Source of the DNA: Macrocybe gigantea
Lineage: Eukaryota; Basidiomycota; Agaricomycetes; Agaricales; Callistosporiaceae
Length of the DNA stretch: 64,000 nt
Reading direction: 5' to 3'
Assembly: GCA_011319805.1 (NCBI GenBank)
Contig: SJRY01000228.1
Span: 992,001 to 1,056,000, forward strand
The translations under genes were made by a program, and so were the position numbers. Below the pieces are notes generated by a model. The model worked only from the letters and a program-made list of their open reading frames with translations, was not told the DNA's origin and ran no database searches. The number at the start of each line of letters is the position of its first letter. The stretch's first letter is position 1. Below are positions 42,038 to 53,100 of this stretch, piece after piece.

Positions 42038-44913
42038 TTATGATGGAGGCGGAGTAATATGAGGGACGGATGTTTCATGCCGTCTCGCCGCACCGCCTGC
42101 ACACAGGGGTGATGGTGGAGCCGCGGTTGGTCCTACCCATGGGTCAAGATAACTGCAGGAAGGAATAGGAACTGCCATTCCGGTCGTGTCGGAGGGGTTC
42201 GCCCATCCGCTGCCTACGTCTATCTTGGCTGTCGCAGTCGAGCCCGTTGACGTCGTGAACGTTGGTCCCGGCAACGTCGTCAGAGTGCCGGTGGGTGTGT
42301 AGGATGGCAAGGACGAGATGGGTCCGGCATTGCTGAGGACGGGAGGTGGCCAAGCCAGCGACGAACTGGCGCTGGCCGGGATATTTCCCGCACCAGCTCC
42401 TCCTGTCTGCCACGCCTCAAGGGGCGGCGACCAGGGACTGGAGTTTTTGCAAACGCCTCGAGCTTCACGGGGATCTGTCGGCATCCACCCGTTTCAAAAC
42501 CTAATTGGTATGACCATGCAGGTGTCTCCACTTTGCCTGTGACACTGGAGTTGCCAATCTTCCACGTCCAAAAGAAATAATTCTATTTTCGCCGGTCAAT
42601 AAAACGTTGAATGTATCACTACGTAGCCTGCGTACCTGGAGCGCATCCATGCTGGCCAAGGCGAACTGCTTGATCGCGTTTTTCATGGTGGCATCATAAT
42701 TAGGCCAGTCTGTCCATGGAGTGCAACTGCCAACGCGAGGCGAACCGTCGGTGTACGTTCCTTCGTAACGGGTTCCGAGATTGACACCGTTCAACCATAA
42801 GCCGCAGTCGGTAACAGCATTACTGAATTCGCCAGCATTTGTGAAACCAAAGTTCGCCATGGAATCATTTACAACTGAACCCCAAGTCGTACAAGGCGTG
42901 TTGGCATACGACGACATCGGAGCACTGGATTGACCCCCGAAGCACACGTACGGATGCGAGTCGAGACCGACGCGATCAGCATTCGGGAACACGCCTGCCC
43001 ATTCTTTCCGCGGCAGAAAACCGTCGTGGACGGAGATGAACGGCCCTTTTCCTTGACCGACACCTCCAGCATTACGGATGATGTTGTATGCTTGCATATA
43101 ACTATCATGCTCAAAAGTCAGTTACAACGACAAGAGATGTAGTTCTGGACACACAATCGTGCTAATGCATCTTGGCCTATAACAGGTGCTTGAGGTTCGT
43201 TGAGAATGCCAAACATCGTGACCACGTCCCGATATTGAGGTTGCGAAATGAACTCGGCAATGATGCGTATGTAGTCCAATGCACGTTGAGCATTTGCGTA
43301 GCCCATCGGGCCATTTAGGAAGTTAACCGTGCCCAAACGACCGGAGTGATTCCATCCATTCTGACTACCGGGGACGGCATGTAGATCCAAGTTAATCCGA
43401 ATTCCATATTTGCGTGCCCATTTTATAGCTTTCAAGAAGTACCTAAGGATATCGATGAGTATCACGGTCGATGACGATAACTCGATCACATACGTCCAGG
43501 AAACCTTAGCAAGGAACGGCTCCCCTTCACGGGTTTCTATGGCCCAATATCCAAGCGGTATACGGACATAATTGAGACCAGCACCTGCAATCTCTGCAAA
43601 GTCCTTTTCGTCTGAAAGAAGGAAAGAAAGAAGATCAAGGAAGGAAGGAAGAGAAAAGTCAGAGGCAAGATGTTGGCTACGATTTGTGGAGCTCACGATG
43701 AATGTTTTATAATGCTCCTCCAGCTGGTTAAGACCTCCATTTGCAGCATCAGCGGCCATCGCCTGGCTGAGTGTCCATTCGTCCACTACAGGTGTAGTGC
43801 TGTTTATGTAACGCTCATAAAGTGCTGGGGTGCTGTCACGAAGACACAAAAAAAAAAAATTAGTGTTTAATTACTACAGGCTACAAGGAGACAAAAACTT
43901 GCATGAACTAAGCGTTGCAGGTCTGAGTTAATATCCGATTGATGGAGGGGCAAGGAACTCACCGGCTCAGTATTCAGCCATCCTCCGAGATTGACTCTGG
44001 AAAAGGAGATGTAAGGGACGAGTTGGGGGTTGTGCGTGAATCTAACTAACCCTCGAACTTGGTCAATGCCATATTTGAATGTCTCGTTCAGAGCCGGCGA
44101 CCAGGACTGGGCTCTGGCGCCGTCGTTGAATGGATCGTTTTCATCCCAATACCAATAGCCGCCGAATGGATTGCGGTAAATAAAGGTGGAGCCATCTTCG
44201 GTGGTGACAGTGCTTCCATCGCCGCCAGTAACCACCGCAGCTACAGGCGTCTTGCCATCTTTGCCAGATGCGGATGGCTTGGGTGCATTATCACTGGCCG
44301 AGCCATGGCCACCATTGTTGTTATTTGGCTTGATGACGGCAAAGTAAACAGGTACTAGAACAGCGATGATAATGATGATGAGGGCTCCAAGGATGCCAAG
44401 GATGATAATCCACCGCTTGGATTTCGCGCGGGGATGGGCATAAGCAGCGTGCTTCTCTTCCAGCAGCGCGTGATGAGAGCGACCAATGGGCGACATGGAT
44501 GACCGCCCTGTTCCACGAAGCCGTCGTTCGGATCATCACGATATGCACCAGAATAAGGACCGTGAGTGAGTGGTGTTGCACCGAGTGTATCGTTGAGGGC
44601 ATAGACAGAGCTGTTGTATTCGGACCCGCCCCCGTTTGAAGGGAATGTGTTGTGAGACGATGCATATGATTCGCGGACTTGGGGTGCGCTGGGGTCGTCG
44701 TACAAGGCAGCACCAAAGAAGCGCGGAGCGGCGGCACCAGAAGGGATGGTAGAGGTGGATTGGTCTGCTATGTCGCCTGGCTCGAGTTGGGGGTGTGAAA
44801 GGCGGAGATATTGGGATCTGGAGATGGAGGCGCGTTATAGAGGTGCGATGTGTGCTCATCCGAGGTCAGTGGAAGGGATCGTATGCGACATTGCGCTGTT
44901 CGTGACCTGACAT
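42038..44913 (-). CDS. Membrane-anchored exo-beta-1,3-glucanase (GH5, subfamily 9-like)
   Basis: Cell-wall glucan hydrolase/transglycosylase. The start at 44913 gives MSGHEQRNVAYDPFH. A disordered cytosolic region runs to 'AAYAHPRAKSKRW', then one TM helix ('IIILGILGALIIIIIAVLV'), a linker and the GH5 domain: 'RVNLGGWLNTEP', 'AGAGLNYVRIPLGYWAIE', 'INLDLHAVPGSQNGWNHSG', acid/base Glu in 'FGILNEPQAPV', 'VHDGFLP', nucleophile Glu in 'NAGEFSNAVTDCG', and 'NYFFWTWKIG'. A Pro/Thr/Ser-rich C-terminal tail of over 100 residues follows. At least four single-base losses (about 42488-42490, 44497, 44789-44793, 44866-44872) break the frame in otherwise conserved sequence, and the splice joining 'NTEP' to 'PALYERY' is also uncertain. 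Confidence 0.88.
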
Positions 44914-45466
44914 GGCTGCGAAGAAAATGAAGGCACAGCCTGTGTGAAGGAAAGGAAGGTGGCGAGGAAGACGAAGGACGAGAAAGCTTGTAACGGCAGC
45001 TAAAGCCTGGGCAGAAGCACTGCGATGAGGAGGACGGGAGAAGAAATGAAAAAGAGAAGGGTGGCAGGAGCCAGGAGGCGGTTGGATGCGGGCGCGTTAT
45101 AACAACACAGCCAAAGTTTCCTTTTTTGGTTTGGAACGGTCAGCTCTGCTGTCAGCCCTTGTCTTGGTTACTGCCAGCCCTTGGCATTCGGCGCTATTTC
45201 ACTGCCATCAACCCTTTCCATCGCCATAAACCTCGGCGACGAGCCAGACGATCAATTTCGGCAAGCAACCCCCTAAATACGCGGCTTGTCTTCCCCGTAA
45301 CGCTGAAATCTGATACTATCGGCCCGCACGTTGCATCATGTCCAGTTCGCCACTTCCTCTTCCCATCTCCTGACGCTTGCACTAGCTGACCACCAAGTCT
45401 CGCTCACCCGTAGCCCCTGCTGCAGCGTATGCTTCTTTTTCTTTCTTACCTTATCTGTCAACCTCA
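44914..45466. promoter_or_regulatory. Divergent promoter/5' region between the GH5 gene and WRS1
   Basis: About 550 bp. It should contain the glucanase promoter and the unresolved first exon of WRS1. An ATG at 45337 opens a short frame (MSSSPLPLPIS) followed by possible splice sites, and a stop-free frame runs from 45386 into WRS1 but without an ATG. No motif was recognised. Confidence 0.35.
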
Positions 45467-47031
45467 GTGACACTCCTTGATGACACCAGCCCTGATTCAA
45501 CCGCGAAGCATGCAACGCATGAACAAGTCGTTACTCCGTGGGATGTCCATGGATCTCTCTCTGCTGACGGAAAACAGCAGGCGATAGACTATGACAAGCT
45601 CATTGACCAGTTTGGCACGCGGCGGATTGATGAGGCTGTCCTCGCGCGATTCGAACGGCTCACTGGCGAAAGACCACACGTATTCCTCCGTCGGGGCATG
45701 TTTTTCTCTCACAGGTGCCGTGTGCAGCTGCATCTGGCTATTTCCGTCCGCTGAATACGTTGTTAGAGACTTCGATAAAATCCTTGATCGCTTTGAACAG
45801 CAGAAGCCCTTCTTCCTATATACCGGGCGAGGTCCCAGCAGTGATAGCATGCATCTGGGTCATATGATACCCTTCGTCTTCACCAAGCACGTCTTTTCCT
45901 TTCACAGCTTTCTCCCCTGCCTCATATTAGCTCGCAGATGGTTGCAAGATGTTTTCAATGTCCCACTCGTCATTCAGCTTACCGGTGTGTGCATCTGCAG
46001 TCTCTTCACACGCCATCTAACATGAGCGAAGATGACGAAAAGTTTCTGTTTAAGCATGAGCTCAAGGTCGAGCAAACTAGATTATTCGCGAGACAAAATG
46101 CCCGCGATATCATCGCCGTCGGATTTGATCTAGAAAAGACATTCATCTTCTGCAATTATGATTACGTTGGGGGCGCATTTTACCAAAATATATCCAAGAT
46201 CTCTAGACAGATAACGTACAGCCAGGCCAAGGCTACCTTTGGATTCACCGATTCGTCAGTCTCTCATCTTCCGATATGACGCAGGCTGAACATTCGTTTT
46301 CTCAGAGACAACATCGGCAGAATCCACTTTGCTTCTATTCAAGCTGCACCTTCCTTCTCCAATTCTTTTCCGCAAATATTCGGAACCGTCTCTAACATTC
46401 CGTGCCTTATACCGTGTGCCATCGATCAGGATCCTTATTTCCGTCTGACTCGCGATGTCGCCACAAAGCTGAAATACGCTAAACCAGCCCTTCTGCATTC
46501 CAAGTTCTTCCTGCCCTACAAGGCCCACAGACCAAAATGAGTGCCAGCGATCCAAACAGCAGCATTTATATGACCGACACGCAAGCGCAAATAAAGAACA
46601 AGATAAACCGCCATGGCTTCTCTGGTGGGCAGGAGACAGAGGAAGAACATAGACGTCTGGGCGGGAACACAGATGTCGATGTCAGCTACCAATATCTGAC
46701 ATTCTTGTTAGAGGACGACGCAGAACTCGCGAGGCTTGGCGAGGTGAGCTTATCCAAGACAATTCGTGTGTCTGGTGTATAATATCATTAGGATTATCGA
46801 GCTGGAAGATTGCTGACTGGCCAGCTGAAAGCGAGATGCATAGATGTGCTTCAGCAGTTTGTGCGCGAATTCCAAGATGTAAGTGCCATCGCTTATTTGT
46901 CGAGGTTGACGAAACTGAACTTTCGCCATCAGCGTAGATCTCGGGTCACGGAAGGCGTCGTGGATAGATTCATGGATCCAAGTCGGAAGATCACTGTATC
47001 AATGACCAAGAGCCTTGCGAGTCTTCCTTAA
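45467..47031 (+). CDS. WRS1: Cytosolic tryptophanyl-tRNA synthetase (5' end unresolved)
   Basis: Class I aminoacyl-tRNA synthetase. Conserved coding starts near 45467 and includes '[19 protein letters not shown]', the HIGH-box equivalent in '[15 protein letters not shown]', '[17 protein letters not shown]', '[11 protein letters not shown]', '[18 protein letters not shown]', the KMSKS-like 'KMSAS' in '[17 protein letters not shown]', and the C-terminal helical region ending '..[10 protein letters not shown]'. One intron is GC-AG (45887-45937). A C loss near 46509-46513 ('SKFFPALQGP') shifts the frame and is read as a sequence error. The start codon is not identified: the frame is open upstream to about 45386 but has no ATG, so a short first exon or another missing base is likely. 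Confidence 0.9.
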
Positions 47032-47147
47032 GGCGATGCTGTAGATTCTGGAATTTAAATACTCACAGCATTCCCTTGGGTCGGAACATCCGCCAGCTCG
47101 TTCAAAACGTTCTAATTCTACATCATGTCTATAAATCTCGTAGACGA

Positions 47148-48150
47148 TCACGTCATACTCAACGCTCCCTCTGCGCCTGGACCAGCAATATTGTCTAGCT
47201 TCTTTGTCCAGTCAAACCTAGCTTTTGTCAAGTGCCCTGACCAGGCCTTCATAGCGTCGAGTCCCGCCCGTCCCCAGTCGAAGTCCTCGTGCTGCTCATG
47301 TCGATTAGGACCGTCGATAAGTACGACGAGATCCCGATTCTCCGGTCGGATAAAGCCGTCCGCGATGCTGCGATCGATGAGGTCTTGCAAAGGCTGGAAG
47401 AAGCCAAGAACGTTGAGAAGCACTACGGCTGGCCGAGATGACATGCGTCAGATACATCTACCTGGGTGAACGAGTTCGACTCACGTTTCTGATGGATGCC
47501 GAGCTGGTTCCAGGTGATGACTTCCAAGATCTTTGGAGCGAGAAGGGTGAGGTCATAACAGAGGTACAATCGACGCTCACACCTCTTCAAAAGTGCCATA
47601 TCCTCCCGGTAGGCCTATAAAGCCACCCACACGCTTGGCCATCTCTACTTTCCGTTCGTGCATACTGTTTACCACAATCTGTGTCGCGGAAGTGAATGGA
47701 AATATTGTGGTGGCGCGATTGCAGAACTCACTGTCTGTGCCTTTGATGCGTGATCAGATTCTATGTCAACCACCGAGGGAAAACGGTGAATACCTTTCCG
47801 TGATGTCGAACGTTATTCAGAGGCGCGAGACGTGACGACTGATCGCCTTCGCCTCCTGCGGCTTGCATGGCGTATGGAATAATGCCCGTGACTGTCCCAC
47901 CATTCTCTAAAACCGTCTGCGAGACGACGCCCATCATTCCTTGCGAACCTCCGCCGTATATCAGCGGCCGACTCTCGCGCGCCAGAGCACGACCCAGAGC
48001 TTCCAGAAAAAGTCGCGATGTCGTTAGATCGAGAAATAGGAAAATGTTTTAATGCTTACAAACAGCTGCTTTCATATAATCCGGCTGATTCCCTAACGTT
48101 GATCCGCAGTAAACGGCAACTGCGGGGGATGGGCAAGACATATCAGTCAT
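47148..48150 (-). CDS. LOG-family phosphoribohydrolase-like protein
   Basis: Rossmann-fold enzyme family (Lonely Guy, formerly 'lysine decarboxylase-like') that cleaves nucleoside 5'-monophosphates; in plants it releases active cytokinin. Start 48150 ([18 protein letters not shown]). It shows '[14 protein letters not shown]', '[11 protein letters not shown]', '[16 protein letters not shown]', the family motif '[10 protein letters not shown]' and '[20 protein letters not shown]', ending '..GAEGALSMT'. Four GT-AG introns join in frame. The Arg and PGGxGTxxE catalytic elements are present, so the enzyme is probably active; whether it makes cytokinin here cannot be told from sequence. It converges with WRS1. 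Confidence 0.9.
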
Positions 48151-48392
48151 ATTGACGCGGTTCAAAATATCTTTTCTGTGATTCACCAACATGCTGTTTT
48201 CGGTCAATCAAGCCACAACGACGCGCCAACGAACCCTGAGAATATACACGTGACTTTGGCGTTGACAAACAGCGCCATCGTGAGAAATGATCAGATTGGT
48301 GCCTCGTTGCCTGGCTAAGGCCTTTCACTTTTCTTCGTCTCAAGTCCTTCGTAGAACCGAACTCTTTCTATTTCTTATTCCGATTTTCTGCA
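48151..48392. promoter_or_regulatory. Divergent promoter (LOG / NOT4) with CACGTGAC
   Basis: 242 bp between the two start codons. It contains CACGTG at 48247-48252 followed by AC, the same octamer as in other divergent promoters here. Confidence 0.4.
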
Positions 48393-51300
48393 ATGGCATC
48401 CGGAAGACAACACCATCCTCTTCCCGCTCCTGTCGTTCACTCTGGCTTCTCGATCCCGCAGTCCAAATCTTATGTGTTGGCGGGCGTTCAAGACGCGTAT
48501 TGGAGCGACGACGAGGCAGTGCGTTTCTTTCTTGGTTGGTTATAGTTGTTTTGTCCTTCTCACTCACAGAGTGGAGCAGGAAGACGCTGAATGTCCTCTT
48601 TGCTTGGAGGAAATGGACATATCCGATCTCAATTTCAAACCATGCATTTGCGGTTATCAGGTTCGAGTCGATGTAACGTACTCCAACCCGCCGTGTTTCT
48701 CACCAATCATTCACCCGCAGATCTGCCGCTTTTGTTGGCACCACATCAAAGAAAACTTGAACAAACGCTGCCCTGCTTGTCGTCGAGTATATACAGATGA
48801 AGCCGTTGAGTTCAAGCCCATCGCCCCCGAAGAGTTCGTTTCTTTGTACTGCGTCCGCCTTTCTGCAAATACTTACAGCATGTATGTCATTCAGCCATAG
48901 GCGATTAACGCAGCAGAAAAAACAAAGGGAACGCGAACGCAAAGAACTTGAGGCTCTTGGCCGGCGCCAGCTTGCCAATGTGCGTGTCGTGCAACGCAAC
49001 GTTGTCTACGTCGTAGGGATTGGCCCACGATTCGCTAAAGAGGAGGTTGGTGATATTAGTCGCTTTTCCTCTTCAAAACTGATCCTCTTCTCGGCGCTTA
49101 GCTAATTCCAACTCTGCGTTCCCATGAATATTTTGGACAATATGGCAAGATCAGTAAAATTCTTCTTGTCAAACGGACGCCGTCGGGCGGCGGTGCCCCA
49201 GTTGTAGGTTTGTATATTACCTATCATCGAAAGGAGGATGCTGCCCGTGCCATCGCCGCCGTCGATGGTGCAGCTTCGCCTGGAGGTGGAAAGGAGCTCA
49301 TGAGAGCGAGCTATGGTACGACAAAGTATTGCATGGCATTCTTGCGCGGCGTGCCATGTACCGACCACAACTGTATGAACCTGCATGAATGGGGCGACGA
49401 GAAGGATTGTTTTACGAAGGAGGATCTGACGACTCTGTGCGTATGTTTTACCTGATATTTGTTCGAGCGGGTCTCCTAAGATGCTGTAGTAAACACACGA
49501 TGAAGGCAACGGAAACTAGAGCAAGGAATGTCGTGGCGTCAAACAAGAAGTCAGATGAACAAGATGGTATCTCCTCTCGTACGCATATTTCTCATGATTT
49601 TTCTGACTGTGACATTCTAGCCGGTCTCCCGCGCGCAGCGGCCTGGGGTCAGAAAGGAATCATCGGAACAGCTACATCTGGTGCCTTGAGTTCCCGTCAA
49701 CCTCGCCGAATGGGCGGTGTCCGTCCGCCTCGTGGTTCTGGTGCTCTTCCCACTTCACCTGCAACCGACAGCCGCCATCCGACAACCCGAACCGTTAATC
49801 AAGAACGCAAATCAGCAGCCAATGTAAAGACGTCAGCACCTTCACCGTCTCCGCGACCGTTGACACCTCAGTCGCCACTTACTGCAACAGTTGCCGTTGC
49901 ATCCAAGAAAGCTGCGTCGTCACCTCCCCCAGATTCTCTTTCTCGACCTATCGTCGCAGACACAGACCTGGTTCAGCGGTTCATTCCTCTGCTGCATCTC
50001 CACCCGCGCCACGATCTCCTTCCACAGATTCTGCGACCAGTCATCCCAACGCAGTGATGTCTGAGGTTCCGGCTGTTCCACCGGGGTTGTCAGCTCCTCC
50101 GGGCATACCTTCAGCCAGCCGTCCTCCTAGGGTAGAGTCGGCTTTTCCACAAACACCTATTCTTTCCAGTCAATCGTCTTATCAGATGTCGAATGCCGCT
50201 CGAGCTCTTCTTGATGACGTTCGAGCACGACGTGAGTCGGCTGTCACATCTCCTCCGGTTGCCAGTCCATTCCCGGATCTCGATCGAACTTTGCAAACCT
50301 TGAGTGGCGGGGACAGCGGAGGGTTTAGTTTCAATCTCGATCCCAACCTTGCTCCCGAAGGCGACGCGGAGCTTCAAGATATGCCCAACTTTGAGCTAGA
50401 TGCCAATACCCCATTCCTTGGGACATTCGTCGATGCATTCCCGGCACTGAACTCATCTCATGTGCTGGCCTTCTCAGCACCTCCAGGACTGTCATACCCT
50501 CATCAACCCAATCGCTCTATCTATGACCCCTTAATTCAAGGCTTGGACATGCGCAGGGATCTGACAATCGTCCCATCAGCAGTACCAATTATCTGGGATC
50601 CTTTAACCCGTTTTCGGAGTCCAATGATGAACTCTCTCTGAAGGCTACTCCTGCCATTCAGAGCTCTCATTATTCTCTAGACGACGATTCTAGTACAAGA
50701 TCGGTTTCTCGATTTGGATTTGCGCGGGGAAGGCAACCGTCTACTGCAGCATCATCTCCGCTCCGTGTTTCAACACCTTCAAGTCTCAACGGCGGCGATG
50801 TCCAACTGTCTGGTCTAGACGCCACCGGCGTCCAAGCTTATCGTTACTCATCCTGGCCAGTATCAGATCGTGTCGAAAACGTGTTTATGCATCCAGAATC
50901 TGTTCCTCAGAGTTTGCCGCCTCGAGGGCTCCCAAGTCAACCAACTTCAGAGACTCAGCCTGCGTTCACGCCGGGAGTGAGTGAAGCGCAATTGCGAGAT
51001 TTTATCCAATCAAGTCGTGAGCGAGCGAGCTTAATTGAGGGTATGTCGGCTTCAGTCCCCTACTCTCATCATGTTTATTGAGTGTAATTGCCAGATCAAG
51101 CAACAGTTTCGAAAGCAAATTTACCTTTTAACGATCCTGCGATCATGTCAATCCAGTTTTCCACTTCGTCCACAAACATCGCCGGCCCTCAGATGGCATA
51201 TGGTCCACCGCCAGGCCTCTCATATCCATCTTCGAATTTTCCCGTGATTTCCAATAGCCACACTAATGTTCAGGAAACCAATAGACCCGCCAATAGTGAG

Positions 51301-53007
51301 TTCTTCAATATTCTTACCGAGGGGAGGGAGGTCATCGTACCGAGTGCCGTGCTTTCCCAGTGCGGAACATCTATCATCGAAACTGATATAACGCCTTGTT
51401 CGATACTCAATGCCCATATGCACACGGAAACGACGGAACCTTGGACCATTTAGTACAAAGTCACATAATGCCCCATAATCCTCCCTCCCCCTCTTGGGTA
51501 TGGCATGCCATTCTTGCCAAAACTGATATATCTTGTCCCACCCTTAGTCTCCGGTACATCTTCGCCGACCCCCATCACGTTATCTGCGGAGGATTTCCCT
51601 GCCCTTAGGCCCAGCTCTGTTGAAGTTATCAGTGTTAAAGGTCCCAGTGAACGTGCGACCAGCACGGCATCTCTGGTTCCAGAGAATCAGCTTCACGGAA
51701 AGGCGGCTCGTAAAGCCAAGAAGGCTACCAAAGCTGAAAAACCCCCCGAAAGAAAGGCTGAGATCCCTGAAGTAGCATCCCAAAAGCCAGTGAACTCTCT
51801 TGAGAATGTTCCGACGATGGTAAAGGACAACGGAAAGGATGATGAACCCGCCGTCCATGCACAACCAATTCGTAGTCAATTAAAGGTGGAGATGGTGTCC
51901 TCTGCACAGCGTCATCCCGGACCAGCTCATCAGGACAAAGACAAAAACGTTCAACAGTCCAAAAAGTCCCCGAAGAAGTCCGTTGCGGACAAGCGCTCTG
52001 ACCAAGGTTCCGGCAACAAGTCTTCCAATCGACAGACTGCTCTGGCAACCCTTGTTATTTCAGAACCTCCTTTGCAGCTTCCATTGCTATCTAAGAAACC
52101 GAAGAAGAACAAGCCGACTGTAAAACTGGTCAAGTTTCCAAAAGAAGAAGATCGCCAGTCTGACGTGGCGCAGACACAGTCAGTAGTCGCTGGGTCGGAT
52201 TCCTTACCTGTCGCCAACGAGACGAGTTCTGTGAGCTCCAGGTCTCAAACTTCCGATCGCGATGGACCTTGCTCTGTCGCACAATTGTTGGATCACATTA
52301 GTGTCGCCAATCCATCCATGGACCTACCAAATCACCCATTCTTCTCGATGCACAAGCTAAACCCAGCCGCCATGATTCCCCTTGAATACGGACCCCTTGT
52401 ACATGCCCTGTCCGCCCTGTCCGTCGGAGGAGGATCTTTTGCGAATAATATGCCTTCCGGCTCCATCGATAATGCCGTGTCGTCCTTCCAGCAGTTACTG
52501 GAAACTCTGACCCAGACCATCTCTGATTTGCTGAGATTGCTACCTCGGACAACTTGGGACGACAGTTCCTCCTTCGACGGAGTGCTACGTGACATGCTAA
52601 AAGGAGATGACTTCCTTGATGACGTAGGAGACGAAGGACATGGTAAGGAAGACGAAGTCGCCGCCCTTACGCTCGCATTGGAGCGTCGAGCAAGGTGGAT
52701 GGAAGTACAGCTATCCAAGTTGGAAGAACTCCATCGTGATATTAATACCGCGGCCGTCCGTGCGGTTTTGTCTTTCAATGACAATGGTTGGGATCGATTT
52801 GGCTCTATGCCACGGATCGGTAATACGTTACGTCGATTCGACAACATTGGCCTTACAGAGACGGACGGAAAGATCAGGCCCATGACTATCAGCGAACTGG
52901 AAGAGAAATTGGCTGTCGCAAAGGAGGCTACAATATTTGCGGAGACGGAGGTCAGGGAGATGATGATGAAAACGCAATCATTACGACCCAACGACATGGA
53001 ACCATAA
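48393..53007 (+). CDS. NOT4: CCR4-NOT complex E3 ubiquitin ligase subunit Not4
   Basis: RING E3 ligase of the CCR4-NOT complex with roles in mRNA decay and co-translational quality control. ATG at 48393 (MASGRQHHPLPAPVVHSG). C4C4 RING: 'AECPLCLEEMDISDL', 'CICGYQICRFCWHHI', 'NKRCPACRRVYTD'. A coiled 'QQKKQRERERKELEALGRRQ' linker, an RRM ('RNVVYVVGIGPRFAKEELIP', 'ILLVKRTPSGGGAPVVGLYI') and a CCCH finger ('YGTTKYCMAFLRGVPCTDHNC') follow. A very long disordered tail comes next, with repeated PPGLSYP motifs, and a C-terminal helical region ending 'SLRPNDMEP' at 53007. C losses at 49967 and 50527-50530, and at least one more shift in 51350-51500, break the frame of the tail and are read as sequence errors; the exon structure at 51350-51500 is not settled. 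Confidence 0.9.
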
Positions 53008-53100
53008 ATTCGCATTCAATGATGTATTGGACTTTGGTTTCGTATAGCATGCATTGTCTCTGAATGATTACATATAATCTAAATACCCTCATTGAACAAG

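Noticed and set aside
43612..43655. Purine-rich microsatellite-like repeat (gaaagaaagaag..aaggaaggaag)
   Set aside because: On the gene strand it is a long polypyrimidine tract next to a 3' splice site of the GH5 gene, so intron function explains it.
43847..43859. Run of A residues as a poly-A tail of a retroposed gene
   Set aside because: On the coding (minus) strand it is a T run inside a GH5 intron, just before a 3' splice site; there are no target-site duplications or processed copy.
49102..49509. Long minus-strand frames opposite NOT4 (and opposite other genes)
   Set aside because: Antisense shadows of conserved coding sequence with no family match, no splice logic and no start context.
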